From Impatiens glandulifera (Eukaryota; Streptophyta; Magnoliopsida; Ericales; Balsaminaceae), in assembly GCF_907164915.1 (NCBI RefSeq), contig NC_061863.1:45977382-46041381 (forward strand): a DNA stretch of 64,000 bases, given 5' to 3'. The position numbers and the translations under genes are program-made. Under the pieces are notes generated by a model. The model searched no databases. It saw only the letters and a program-made list of their open reading frames with translations, and had not been told where the DNA came from. Positions 1 through 12,121 of this stretch are shown here, in pieces (the stretch's first letter is position 1; every line of letters begins with the position of its first letter).

Positions 1-481
1 TTAGTTACTCTGATGCAGACTATGTAGGCTGTAAGATTGACAGGAAAAGCACCAGTGGAACGTGTAATCTCCTTGGTGATCGCCTGATCTTTTGGTTCAT
101 CAAGAAACAGATGTCTATTCCCACGTCAACAGAAGAGGAAGAATATATTGTTGCAAGCAGTTTCCGTACTCATCTGTTGTGGACTCAACAACAGCTGAGG
201 GACTTTGGCATTTAGGAAGACGAGTCTCCTATCTTTTATGACAATACCAGCGCTATCGCGATCACTTATAATCTGGTGTTGCACTCAAGGACGAAGCATA
301 TGGAAATCCATCATCACTTCATCTGAGATCAGTTGTTTAAAAGCACATTCGGCTGGAATATGTGCCCACATATTAACAAGTGGCTATCATCTTCACGAAG
401 CCACTACCCGAGACTAAATTTTCTAACTTTAGAAATATTTTAGGTCTTCTAGATCTAAATTAATGTAGTATGCGAAAATTT
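1..481 (+). pseudogene. Ty1/copia RNase H, C-terminal part (SIRE-like)
   Basis: Reading frame 3 from base 3 gives the copia RNase H signature YSDADYVG, then a KSTSG-type segment, a degenerate STAEAEY motif (STEEEEY) and the QQLRDFGI ... DNTSAIAI ... HSRTKHMEI stretch typical of the RNase H end of copia pol. There is an in-frame stop after the QQLRDFGI motif and another after HHHFI, and the final VFTKP motif is frameshifted, so the copy is dead. The rest of pol lies left of the window. The same segment recurs at 51644-51976, so the two belong to one family. Confidence 0.88.
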
Positions 482-1079
482 AGGGGAAATTCGATAATCA
501 ACTGATAAGCCAGACATGTTGAAACAACTTCTCCAACTATACTGAAAGAAGAGTCGATTGATGACACTATACATCAGACGAGGATGTGCATAAGCAACTT
601 GTAATTTCAGCAAAGTAATGACACTAAGCTGATAGACAAAGTCTGTTGTCGACACTCAACTGTTGTTGTGCGTCAGCAGCACGCCTTCAGCATAGTAGTG
701 ATACTCAACTAAAATACAAGGAAAGCGGAAAGCACAATCAATAAGTTGTCTTGGTGAGTATTAGACGACTACTCATCAGCCGAGTGGAACAGCGTTTCGA
801 TCTTATCAATATGATGTTGTTTCATCTCTCTTTGGATAACGAACGGTCACATTTTTAAAAATAAATACCTTAATTTAATTTTTATTTTAAAAATTGTGTT
901 CCAATAACATGAAGACACGTGAACTGTCATGTTATATAAATATATGACCAGCATATTTAAACGCCTCACTGTTTCAAAAGGCGATTCATATTCTCTCTCT
1001 TGCGATTTCATATTCCCGCTTGCGATTTGAAACCCTAAATCTCTTTATCTTCATTATCTGAAAACTCTAAGAATCTGCA
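482..1079 (+). promoter_or_regulatory. U3-like region between RNase H and the extra ORF
   Basis: A short polypurine run (aggggaaatt, from 482) follows RNase H. The next 130 bases or so align by eye with the start of the LTR at 52013 (shared pieces include the atacatcagacgag and aagcaacttg regions), so this looks like U3-derived sequence inside the element. Downstream is a TATA-like tgttatataaatatatg near 931-947, then a CT-rich leader and the ATG at 1080. Inference: it may once have promoted the downstream ORF. The region is degenerate. Confidence 0.4.
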
Positions 1080-3588
1080 ATGGCTTCCTTCTCTCAGAAT
1101 ATTCTATATGTAGATTTTGAATTTGTCTACGTTATGGGGCTTCCTAAAATGGTGGCGATGTTATGAACCCTAGAAGCGTCCAAATTGAAGAAGTTTCTCG
1201 GGGGAACCGACAATGTCTAGGAACTTGAGGTATGCCAGTTCTTCTCTATAGAAAAGATGGTTGGGGAAAACATCCAGTGCTGGGTGAAAGACACTAAGGT
1301 TAATGTTTCCGAAGAGATGTTTGCCGAATATTTTGAGCTTCCGACGAAAGGGCTCATCGTATTCGACAAGATCCTGGCATATGAAATCAAGGAGATGAAG
1401 ATGGTTTTTTAGACGTATATCATCTCATTCAGACTCACGGAAAGAAGAAGCTGATGAAGCCATAATTTAGTATGCTTCACGACATTGTTGCGAAATCCCT
1501 TCGCGCTAAGGTGGGGTCTTTCGATGTGCACACACAAGACCGATTCAAAATAATGGTGGTCATCACCAAAATAATGCCTATCAACTAGTCCAATGTTCTA
1601 TTCACAACCTTGATCACCATGGTGACGTTCCCAAAGAAGCAACGTGTTGAATTTGTTGTGAAGATAAGCAGATTACTTGAGCACCTCAATGTTAACTTAG
1701 GGAAGGGAGTGAATATCCACCCTAATAGGATTCTGACCAGTAGAACGGTCAGTAACTACATCCTCAAAATGAAAGGAGTACAAAACTCCAGCCTTGACAC
1801 ATCCGCACAGCATTCGAGCGGACATTCATATATCTTCTTCAAGCGTTTAACACCAAGGAAGAGAAGAATACATGTGGTTGAGGAATCTGTTGGCAGCTTT
1901 ATCTGCCGAACCTTTTTCTCAACAGAAGAGTCGGTCGAGAGTGCTTCTAAGGCAAAGAGGGCAAGGTTAGAGGACGCAATATCAGTAGAAGTAGTAGGCT
2001 CTGATGTTGTGATGAAAATACATCCCACCTCAGTCAATGTCTCAACTCTTGAGGTAACTCATGCATCAGAGGTAATTCCTGAGGTAACTCCTACACTAGT
2101 TATAGTCGAAGCGTCTATTGAAGGATTTATTGAAGCATTGGTTGTTGTGTCAGCTGATAGTCTTGCTGAAAGACCAGCTATAGAGTCAGCTATTAAGCGT
2201 GTTGAAAGACCAACAACAACATTGCCTGTAGAAGCTGCTCTATTAGCAGTTATTTCTTCAGCAGCTATAATAGCAAGAGCTCTAGCTGCCAAATGTATCA
2301 TTTAAACGAACCTGTTTAAACTATTGCACGACCTACCGAAGTTGCAGGTAAAGGAAAAGAGGTTACAGTCTTTCAACCCAAGGCTCCCTCCCAGAACAAC
2401 TCTACATTGATCTTATTATGGAGGAGGTTGAGGAGAAATAAGAGGCTTCACAGAAGGTTCTCTGAATTCCTGCCAAGTGTCGATCCTAACCTTAAGATTA
2501 AAGCCTTGATAGTTCAAGAGAAATCTATCATAAAGTGGACCTGCACTAACAATATACAGGAAGCTCTTAGAAGAAGAGAGTTTGTTGAAATTAATGATAG
2601 AGGAGGTGCCATGTACACAATCTTTCAACAGAGAATGGAAAACTACAAGTCATTGGAGAAAACTGCATGGCTGGATGCCAGAGTAAACAAAAAGTTGCAA
2701 CAAACCCTATTTTCAATCAAATTAGGGGCCTCAACAATCTTACATGGCACTAGGTCCTCTAAGGATGTTGAGCTACAATGAGATCCAATCAATGTATCAT
2801 GCGCTTCTCCTTTGTAGAATATGCTCGACTCAAATCATACACCAGAGTCAGCTCCTATGAATGTAGTGCTAATCAGCTTCGCTGCTGAGTAACAACTCTC
2901 CTCGGCTGCAGAACAACACACCTCTCCTACTACCGAGCAGCATTCTTCCCCAGATGTTTCGAATCACTCTACAGTAATAAATGAGATATTCGAAGACAGT
3001 TATGCAGAGGATGAGCAGTTCGAATTCACATCACCAACGCTGAATCAGGTGTTGTCTCCTCAATCCTCCCCATCTTCCAAAGGACCTGATCCAGCTCTTG
3101 ACAATGTGGTAACCATTGTGGGAAGTGAAAAAGTTATTCCTCTACAGATGATATCAGTCGTCTCCCCTCATCTTCAATCAACCCCCCACTCAGCAGAGGA
3201 CTCATCTCCAGGAACGGTGGATCTCCGCAGTTTTATCCAAGACTCTTTTGTTACCATACAATAGAGTATTTCCACTATCCTTGGAGAAATTGAATCTCTA
3301 AAGGAGCGAGCATCAGTTGCCTCGACTGCATCGACATCCACTCAGAACAAAATCCTTATCCAGGTCACAAATAGTAGCATTGAGGTCACTATTAATAAAG
3401 AATCAATGACTAGACTCAAAAGTGTTTTGACCAATACCATCACCGGTTACAATAGAGAGCTCTCTCCGAAGATTGATACTATCGGAATTTAGATTGCCGA
3501 AGTAACAGACTTCCTTAAGCAAGCATGGGATAATCGACTGGGAGTTACTGATATTAAAAAGGGAAAAGTAGTCGAGCGGGAAGAGTAG
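1080..3588 (+). pseudogene. Extra (env-position) ORF of a SIRE-like copia element, decayed
   Basis: The ATG at 1080 opens MASFSQNILYVDF, followed in several frames by VNVSEEMFAEYFELPTKGL (about 1300-1357). An open stretch at 1610-2305 contains VVKISRLLEHLNVNLGKG and TSRTVSNYI, and about 3420-3585 encodes KIDTIGI..IAEVTDFLKQAW. From memory these blocks match, in order, a long protein family very common in Dorcoceras/Gesneriaceae genomes and misnamed 'splicing factor 3B subunit 1-like'. Its position between RNase H and the 3' LTR is that of the envelope-like third ORF of SIRE-type elements. Many stops and frameshifts make it non-functional. Its role is unknown; the middle is rich in Ser, Ala, Val and Glu and low in complexity. 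Confidence 0.6.
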
Positions 3589-3771
3589 TGAAGGGGAAAC
3601 CGGGAAGAGGATGGTAGCAAAGAAAAGAAGTCAGCTGAAGGCTCAAGCTACGAAGAATTGAAGAATTAAAAAGAGGGGATATCTATATTCTGAATATTTT
3701 ATTTATTTATATCTATATTTATATAAATTTATCTTTAGTTCTCTGCTCTCATAACTTAGTTTTAACATCAT

Positions 3772-3786
3772 AAAAAATGGGGAAAT
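3772..3786 (+). other. Polypurine tract of the SIRE-like element
   Basis: The purine-rich run ending in tggggaaat lies directly before the TGTTAG start of the 3' LTR, where plus-strand DNA synthesis is primed in LTR retrotransposons. Confidence 0.6.
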
Positions 3787-5366
3787 TGTTAGATTAAGTT
3801 AAAAAGGGAAAAGGGGGGAATTAAGATTAAAAGGGAAATCGTTAATTAGGTTGAATTAAGAAAAAAGTTTTAATTGATTAAAATGAACTTAGAATAATTT
3901 AAATGAACACACATAGTTTTGATGATGACTTTGAAGAATAAATAAAACTAAGTTCAGTATTGTGTGAATGCGCAGGTAAAGCTGAAGACTCGTTGGCAAC
4001 AGAGTTACTCAAACAGTTGAGCTGACGTCAATAGGGTTGCGTTAACAGGTGAGTTGCGATATCAGTAGAGATGTGATATCAGTAGAGATGACATCATTTT
4101 CTAACAGCTGAGTAACCCATCAGATGAGTTGCGCTATCAGTAGAGATGCGCTATCAGCAGAGATGCGCTATCAGTAGAGTTAACATTATTCGCTAATAGA
4201 TGAGTAGCCCATCAGATGAGGTGCGCTAACTGATGTGTTGCGCTAATAGTCGAGTAGCCAATAATAGTGTTATGCCAACAACTGTGTTGCGCCAATAGTT
4301 CTGTTGCGCTAATATCCGAGTAGCCAACAGTAGTGTTGTGCCAACAACTGTTTGCGCTAATAACCGAGTAGCCAATAGCAGTGTTGCGCCAACAACTTTG
4401 TTGCGCTAATAGTCGAGTAGCCAATAGTTAATTTGTCAACGGCAGTGTTGCGGCAACATCTGGGTTGCCAACAGTAGTGTTGCGGCAATAGATGTGTTGC
4501 GCCAACAGCTGAGTACGCTATCAACATGGTAGCTCATCAACAAAGATGATCATCAGTAGAGCTCGATCCAAATTCCATGTCATCTTAATACGACAAAACA
4601 TACTATCTTCCATTCGCATGCGCACTACCACGTACTAACGAATATTCAATTCCCATGCGCACTATCCCATATGACATGCACTAACGAATATTCGATTCCC
4701 AGACGCACTACCCCGTACGCCAGACGCACGACGAATGTACCGCTTCCACGTGTCAACAAAATAGATTCGACCGTTTCCATGCAGAAAATATAAAAAGGGC
4801 ATCAAAGGACAACGACGAATCTCTCTTGTTCTCTCCGTTCTTGAATCTCTTTATTACTCTTGCTCTAGCTTTTTCTTCGGAAGCGAATACGTCAAGCATA
4901 CACGTTACGATATACATTGAGAGATAATCATTTATATTATTATATAAATAGTTGATTTGTGTAAGTTGAACAGAACGTTGTCTGTTCAACAAGAGAGTGT
5001 GATAGCTAGAAGTTTAGACATACATTTATTAAGACCTGTGATCTGAGTGGGTTTGTGTAGATGTTATACAAATCAAAGTCTTCTAGTGGAATCCTTCCGG
5101 AAATAGAAGAAATGGTGACGTATGAGTTTTATCTCCGAATATCCATAAAATTTTGTGTTGTATGTTTACTATTTCAGTCATCGTTATATCTACCGCTTCA
5201 AATCCCGCAAACATTTTCCGTACTTGAAACCGTTCAAGAGCTTGCTAAGATTTGTTAAAGAATAGAAATAGATTTTAAGTCCTTAACAGATTTAAAATTG
5301 AATTTAAAGTGAAATATAGTACAACATTATTCCACCCCTCTTATATTGTTGTATTCAATTCTAACA
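3787..5366 (+). mobile_element. 3' LTR of the SIRE-like copia element (1580 bp)
   Basis: It starts TGTTAGATTAAG just after the polypurine tract and ends CAATTCTAACA, giving matched TGTTAG/CTAACA termini. It contains a G-box CACGTG (4747-4752), a TATA box TATAAAAAG (4789-4797) followed by a CT-rich leader, and an R/U5 part (about 4990-5290) that aligns with the LTR at 52013-53067. A tandem-repeat array sits in U3. The matching 5' LTR would lie outside the window. Confidence 0.8.
4010..4530 (+). repeat. Imperfect tandem array in the LTR U3
   Basis: The region consists of degenerate units of roughly 20-40 bases built on gttgcgctaatag / gagtagccaacag / gtgttgcgccaacaac. Unit lengths vary. It lies upstream of the TATA box, as U3 enhancer-like repeats do. 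Confidence 0.7.
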
Positions 5367-5669
5367 AAATTAATATCAAATCTATTTATTTCCTTATAAG
5401 TATTATATAATTTATACTTTTTAATTTATAAATATTATTTTGTTATATCTTGATAAATACTTTATAGTGAAATAAAAATATTTTTATATCTTATAAAATA
5501 TAATATATTGAGATTGCATATATTAAAAAATATTATATTATAATTATATTTTGGTTTAATTTAAAAAAATTATGTTTCCGTAATTAAATTAATGTCAAAT
5601 TTATTTATTTCCTTATAAGTATTACATAGTCTTATGGGTATGTTTAAAATTTGGATTAAAAAAAATATA

Positions 5670-5855
5670 TGATTGGGTTCGAAAAAGTTCGACGAGCCAT
5701 CAAGCGAGTCTTACCTAAGCTCGAATTCGGCTCGAATCTTAAATGAGTTGGCTCAAACTCGACTTAAATTCGATTTTGACCGAATTCGAATCAAACTTTA
5801 ACTGAGTGACTCACGATCAGCTCACGAACAGTTCAACTCATTTGCACCCCTAGTT
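5670..5855 (-). repeat. Interspersed repeat rich in ctcga/gaattcg words
   Basis: Read on the minus strand it begins aggggtgcaaatgag and continues with alternating gagccgaattcgagc-type words. Short elements of this wording are common in plant intergenic DNA. I cannot assign a family, and no terminal repeats or target duplication were resolved. Confidence 0.4.
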
Positions 5856-6556
5856 GTGATCCCTGATAGTTCAAAAGGAAGGGTTTGAAGGCACATGATT
5901 TTAGCTATTATACATTAACGTTACAAAAATCTAAAAAAATATCTCCAAAATTCTTATAAATTAAAATGAATAATAAAACAATCAAATTTTTAAACAATAT
6001 ATTATTAAATACAATCTTATGAACATATATTTAATAATTTAAACTAATTTTTAACATTAATTTAATACAAAATATCGAAGACTCATAGTATATTTATAAA
6101 ATAATTTGATTTATTTTAAATATAAAAATCAAATAGTATAGTTAGTTAAATTGTTTCCATATATCATTATATAGATCCTAATTCAAAATTTATATATCAT
6201 TTATATTTTTATTCATTTATAGTCTGGTATATTTTTAATTAGTACTAGCATGTATTATTTGCATTTGCACGAGTAATAATATAAAAAACGTGAAAAAAAT
6301 ATTACAGATAAATTTTTTAATTTTATTTTTAACCATTTTAAGTTTATGGGCGGGTCAACCCACGATCCGATTAAAGTATCTATTTACTCTCATATTACAG
6401 AACGATCTCTAAAACAATTAATACAATTTAATTACTCAACTCAATTAGTTTGACCTCTAGAGTCGAAAATGTAAAGACTATCATTAAAGTAGCCCAAAAG
6501 AGACTTACTATATCCATATGAATTATGTCACATATCTGTATAAATATGACAAAATT

Positions 6557-6645
6557 CTTCCATTATTGCTCACTAATAATAGTGAAATCTATAGCGCAAA
6601 GTCCCATTATTGCTCACTTATAATAGTGAAATCTATAGCGCAGAG
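6557..6645 (+). repeat. Tandem duplication, 44-bp unit, two copies
   Basis: The segment from ttccattattgctcac to ctatagcgcaaag is repeated immediately with only a few differences. Confidence 0.8.
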
Positions 6646-7577
6646 TCAAAGAGAATTATGACGGATTAAAAACTATTGATGAACCACCGCGTTCATCAAA
6701 TTTGGTGTTGAATTTAAAATATAAAGTGTTATTAGCCTAGTCGGATTGTGGGTTGTACTTGTTTTGTTAGGTTACAAGTTTAAACCATACCGCAATCCAG
6801 ACACTTTAAAAATTAACTATAACATTTTTAATTTTATCCCAAGTATTCATTTACTCTCACATATATATCCAAATTAACCACAGCTCTCGACCCGACAATC
6901 TAGACACTTTAAAAATTAAGCATTATTATATATATATATAGATTAGTACATTTATTACGTTATTTTTTAAACATAAATATTTATAAAAAAATAACTAAAT
7001 TTAATTTTATATATTTATAAATATCTAATTAAACTTTCATTAATTATTGTTAAACAATTTAAACTATATAATTATATATCTTTTACACACAAAAATTTAT
7101 ATATTTATTATATAGTTATATATCAATTAAAAATATATTTATATATAAATTTCATATTGTATATATTTTTTTAATTAATATTTATATATTTATAAATATA
7201 TAATCAAATAAATAATTAGTTTTTACATTTTAACTCGAACACATAAAATATAAGTATATAAAAAAATATTTATTTTTAATTTTTATTTAGTTACAAAAAT
7301 TACATAAATGTAATAAACATATAATCAAATAAAAAATTATAAAATATATAATTTAAAAAAAATAATTATATATAGTGTTGAGAAATTTGTATATCAAATT
7401 TATTTATAGAGAAAATCTAAAGTTTATTTTATTTATATATAAAAAAAAGTTCTGCATTTAAATGAAGTATATCAATAAAACCCCTTTACAAGTGACACAA
7501 CTGTTACCATAACACCTAAATAAACTAAAGAGAAATTCAATTCTAATTCTCAAAATTAAATGTACCAAAGATGTTCT

Positions 7578-7583
7578 TTTATT
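7578..7583 (-). terminator. Candidate polyadenylation signal of ASHR3
   Basis: AATAAA on the minus strand, about 170 bases past the ASHR3 stop codon. Confidence 0.4.
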
Positions 7584-7753
7584 GAAGAGAGAAAAATATG
7601 AATTACAACAAAGTTAGCAATACCCTTACAGGATTAATAGTAAGCAAATGTGCTCGGAATTAAGTTGAAAGAAAATGGGTAAAAAATGTAAACAACAATA
7701 TTATGATGAGGTGAGATTTTCCCTTTGTTTATTAACTAGAAGAAATATATCTG

Positions 7754-10633
7754 TTACATTGATATGCATGGTGAAGTTCTCTTGCGCTTCAAACCCCAGC
7801 AAATATCAATATTACCACCACTACCGCTACCGCTACCACTGCCACCTCCATTACCAACCTTCTTTTTTGAGCCAAGATATCCTTGACACTTTGAAGCTCC
7901 ACAATGGCACTCAACCTCAGAACCAAATTGTACAAATCTACAACCAAAAACTAGATTATGAGATTGATCCGGGGATAATTGAAACACAGCCCAAGTTATA
8001 AAAATGTACCTATAATCATATGTCAGCGGGGCACCAGATTGAATAGCCTGAGCAGCAAAGACACCAATGCGCGTTTCTCCATCAGCTTGCCTTCAATGAA
8101 GAAAACCAGTCAATGTTGTTTCTAGTAATTGCACAATTAGAGTTTCCATACTAACCATTTTTCCATGCTACAATTTGGATCACAGCTATGGTTTATAAAT
8201 CGGGAGGCATTGCCCTTGAAAGTTGCATCAATTGTGAAGTCTTTACTAATTTCACACATGTAGAAATTCTTAACACCGGCATATTTCATGTCCCACAGCC
8301 TTTGTTCGCACATGGCATCATCAATAACTGAAACAAGAACCACCCCAGTTTAGTTAATAAAACTGAATTCTAGTTTACTTCACTTGGTAAAAAAAACAAA
8401 AAGAAATTAAGCAGACCTTCCCCTATGTACTCAATGACAAAGTCACCTTTCTTGATGGATTCAGCTGCATTTACTCCCCATCCACAATTTTCTGTCTGGA
8501 AAAGTTAAAACAATGCATTTACAAGATTAGTCTTTCTTTAACTACTACTATATTATAGTAGATAGATTACCTTGACCACTTTGACCTTCCTTTCTTTCTG
8601 AAATGGTCTGTTGTTGCAGTTCTCTGAGCATCGACAAGCCTTTGAGCAGCTTATATATTGAACTCTATAATGCATATAAGAAATTTAGCTAAAAGTGGTG
8701 AAATCTTGAATTGAGTTTTGTGTAGAAACGTAACAACCTACTTGCATTCACAATTAACAGTGCAACCTGTAGAAGTGCAATTCATGCATCCAATGTCATC
8801 ATCAACTACCGGACGTTTTTTCTTAGTAAGATAGATATCTAATCATTCAGTCAAAGACAGTGATATAAAAGGTTTCTTGCTATGTCTTTCAATGATTTTA
8901 AATGCGATTAGGATACTGCGTCTGATGTGGACATAATGAGGGGGCTCATGCTTCTCCACTGTTACTTCTTTCAAGGAAATATCAAAATGGAAGTCTTGCT
9001 CACAATGGGGTAGAGGCAAGCATCCAAACACCCTCTGCATTTTATAAATCCATAGTAAGTTTCACACTTTCTAATCTTAAAAAAAAGAAAAATTATACAA
9101 GTCTGACCTCTATTTCAGTCTGTGCCTTAGTGTGCTGCTAATTCAATAAGATATGTCAGTCCTGCCAATAAATTGCATAAATGGAGAAAAGCCAACCAAA
9201 TAGGAAAATTAATAAAAAAAACGTAGCACCAGACATTAAAGATGAAATAATACATGGCCACATTTGGATGGATGCATTTCCAGGTACAGAATCATTTGCA
9301 AACTATACTTAGTCCAAGACAGAAACAAATATACATTTTTTATCCTGGAAATGAATCCAAATATAAAAACAGAATGTTTCCAAATGGGGCGTTAATAAGA
9401 TGCAATTTCATGTAACATCAACAGGAAACAAAAAGACAAATTAAAGACAAAAAGGTCTATATGCTAGGAAGATGCAAAAAAATAATTTGAATAAAATAAA
9501 ATGAAATATGAGAAAGAATTGAGAGATTGACATTCTTCCCCACTTGATGATCAATATGATGTCTCCAACAAATAGCTTGCCCCGGTTGATCTTTCAAATG
9601 GATGACATGTTCTGGAAATGGAGCACATTCTTTGTGTGATGCTAAAGTACACTTAACACAATGCCAATCGGGTTTCCTTTTGCACAGGAAACATGTCTGC
9701 GCAGCAATAATAGCAACACAAATACATTTTCATCGAAGAAATAATGGATTTCCAAACTAAAGCAAAACATTTAATAATAAAGGTACTAGGTGAATTATAT
9801 TACATGTTGGGGGCACTTGAATTTCCTTGATGAAGATAACCCAAGCTTTGTCACTGCACACCTTGAGTGGAAAACTGTTTTACAACTCTTGACAGAACAT
9901 AATGTTTGCTCTCCAGGGTAAATTAGATTGTCACAAAGTCGACAAACATGCTGCACAATAAATTGAAAACTGTAAAAGTGATCATATTTGATAACCTACC
10001 AAAGCAGTCCCATGATCTCCCTGTTATGGCTTATCTTTCATTTGCATCCTTTGATTGAGTTGTTCCTTTGTATACAATTTTACAAGATTTTCAGATAGTA
10101 TCTTCCAGCATCTTATGTCTAAGTCTAAGTTTGTTTACTACTGTTTAATCCCTAAAATCTAAAACTAAAAAAAGCAAGTCTAGTTCACAACTGGGATGCG
10201 TTTTGAAAGAAGAAATGAATGAGGATATAGTAAGAGAAGGGTAATTAGAACTTACTAATGTTGGGGCGCCCGAAAGGAATGGTAAGAAGCATCTGTGTTT
10301 AGGAATACCCAATCCTATCCTCCTTGAAACCCATGTCTGCACATAAGCATCAAGTTTCTTATTTACAATTGAAATCTTGTTTCGCGCACCCAAACCCAGC
10401 CTCCGCCGATAAACCCTAATTCCATTTGAAGTTTCCTCTTTTTTCTCCACGGAAAGCTGTAAGCTCTGGTTCCCATTGCAGACACGGTAATCAGGTCCTT
10501 CTCCATCTCCAGCTGAATTAGGCAAAAGGGAACTGTCCGATTCGCGTCGGCGGCTACTGAAAGGCTTTATACAGTGGTGAGAAGTAGAAAGATCTGGAGA
10601 AGAAGAATTCAGCAGATTTGCCAGATCAGGCAT
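7754..10633 (-). CDS. ASHR3: Histone-lysine N-methyltransferase ASHR3 (PHD-AWS-SET-postSET)
   Basis: Complete plant gene. Eleven exons (minus): 10633-10256, 9950-9804, 9696-9532, 9134-9108, 9034-8917, 8838-8742, 8664-8571, 8495-8417, 8327-8156, 8090-8010, 7937-7754. All introns are GT-AG, every junction keeps frame, and the sum is 1542 nt = 513 aa plus stop, close to the Arabidopsis protein (about 500 aa). The order is: N-terminal region with WVSRRIGLGIPKHRCFLPFL, PHD-type Cys-rich zinc fingers (about 127-215), AWS cysteines (296-331), SET (about 336-453, with GWG at 347-349, IGEV, and NHSC at 414-417), and post-SET CHCGASKC (463-470). A Gly/Ser repeat precedes the C-terminal basic tail. The family is nuclear and in Arabidopsis is tied to H3K36 methylation and cell division. 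Exon 4 is only 27 bp; the exon 3 donor (GTCAAT) is weak and the least certain junction. Confidence 0.95.
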
Positions 10634-10817
10634 CGTTGAAGCGCAATAAGTTAAGTATGGAATCCGATCCGGAGCGGTAGTAGATGATGAATCTAGTGAA
10701 CTAAAATGAAAAAAAAATTATGTGAAAGAAAGAATATCAGATTTGTTTGTGTCTGAAAGCTTCTTGGTCTGGTTTGGTTTGAGCGGGAACCTAAATTTAT
10801 TTAGGAGGAAAAATAAG

Positions 10818-10825
10818 CCGCGAAA
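10818..10825 (-). promoter_or_regulatory. E2F-type site upstream of ASHR3
   Basis: Minus-strand TTTCGCGG fits the plant E2F consensus WTTSSCSS, about 185 bases before the start codon. A near-match GTTCCCGC lies at 10783-10790. ASHR3 has been described in Arabidopsis as an E2F-regulated gene (recalled, not checked). The match itself is short and could be chance. Confidence 0.45.
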
Positions 10826-10829
10826 ATTC

Positions 10830-11958
10830 CAATAGACAAAAACACTAGTTTTAAATTTTTTGATTTTAAAATGATTATTTAGGATAAAGATAAATTAAAT
10901 TAAATTAAATAATAAGACTGGAGAATTTGAAGTGATGAAAGAGTGGAGACTTAAAAATGAAATTTCTAGGAGATTTTAAGTCATTTTATTAAGTAAATAT
11001 TAAAATATTTTTTATTTTAAATTAATATTTTTAAGTTTAAAAAAAATAAAAAAATTCTGAACTATTTAAATCATCATAATTGGTTACTATTTTTCCTCTC
11101 CAAAATAAAAAAAAAAATAAAATAATTGGAATAGGCCTATATTAAATTTATCATGTAACTGAGAGCAATATCATCCTAATTGTGCCAGATATTTTTCATA
11201 GAGCTAAACAAAAATCTGGATATGATCCTCTTAGTTCTTCAAATATTAACTATTTAATGGGTGTTACATTGCATTTGATTGACTCCAATTTCATACTTGT
11301 GTTTTAAACATGTCTTTATAACTATTTTTCATATCTTTATAACAATTTTTTTTTACCTTCACTAAATCATAGTATTTCTAAGTAGATTATAATTATACTA
11401 AGTCTATTTTTCATAACATATTTTATTAGTAAAAAACTAAGGATATTTATGTGTGCAAATATGTAAAACTTATATGTTTTTACTTATTCGTATTAAGTCA
11501 AAATGATATCGATTCAATTCACGATATAAATTAATAATTTATCAAGGTAATTCAGTAGTAAGAGTCGACTTAAGAAACTAAAATATCATTAATTCGATTC
11601 CATTTAGAGTGTTTTTTTTGTTGAATCGGGTGTCATGCTAGTTCTCCTCAATTAATTTTTTTTTTCACAATATAAACTATAATATAAATTAAACTAGGTA
11701 CGAACATATGTTTAACAAGTGAGGCACCCATGCTTAGATGCCCCTTCAAAGTCCTAATTTTAATTATTTAATTAATATATATATATATTATGAATTAATT
11801 AAAATTTTCTTTATCAATTATACTAATATTTTTAATATATATTAAGAAAGTTTTTATATATTTTATTTTTCTATATATTTTTATTTTTATTAAAAAAAAT
11901 AATTAGTATAATTTTATTATTTTTATGGGCCCTAATTTTTGGTTTGAATAGCCCTTCA
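10830..11958. other. AT-rich intergenic DNA
   Basis: Spacer between the ASHR3 promoter and the MULE. No ORF or recognisable element is seen. Confidence 0.6.
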
Positions 11959-11967
11959 ATTCTTATG
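11959..11967 (+). repeat. MULE target-site duplication, left copy
   Basis: attcttatg, identical to 22031-22039. Confidence 0.9.
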
Positions 11968-12111
11968 GGAAATTTGACGAAATGACCCTAATGATTGCTA
12001 TAATTGCCTCCGTGGTCACCTGATAATTTAAATTAATATAATCATTTTATTTTTTTAGACGAAATTACCCTTTTTGCGTAACGCGAAGGGACTTCGCGTT
12101 TCGCGAAGTGG
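11968..12111 (+). repeat. MULE left terminal inverted repeat
   Basis: About 144 bases that pair with 21882-22030 at roughly three quarters identity. It includes GCCTCCGTGGTCACC and ends in the palindrome acttcgcg-ttt-cgcgaagt, which is the seed of the internal 19-bp repeats. Confidence 0.88.
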
Positions 12112-12121
12112 ATTAAGGTTT

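Larger units (their letters stand above)
5367..7570. other. AT-rich intergenic DNA
   Basis: No gene is seen. It contains a repeat-like segment at 5670-5855 and a small tandem duplication at 6557-6645, described separately. The rest is low-complexity A/T sequence. Confidence 0.6.

Noticed and set aside
7675..8001. 108-codon plus-strand ORF
   Set aside because: It is antisense to the last exon of ASHR3; the Tyr/His repeats mirror the Gly/Ser tract.
8843..8920. Premature stop in ASHR3 exon 5
   Set aside because: The stop lies in a 78-base GT-AG intron (8839-8916); splicing it gives RRNIYLTKKKRP, matching the family.
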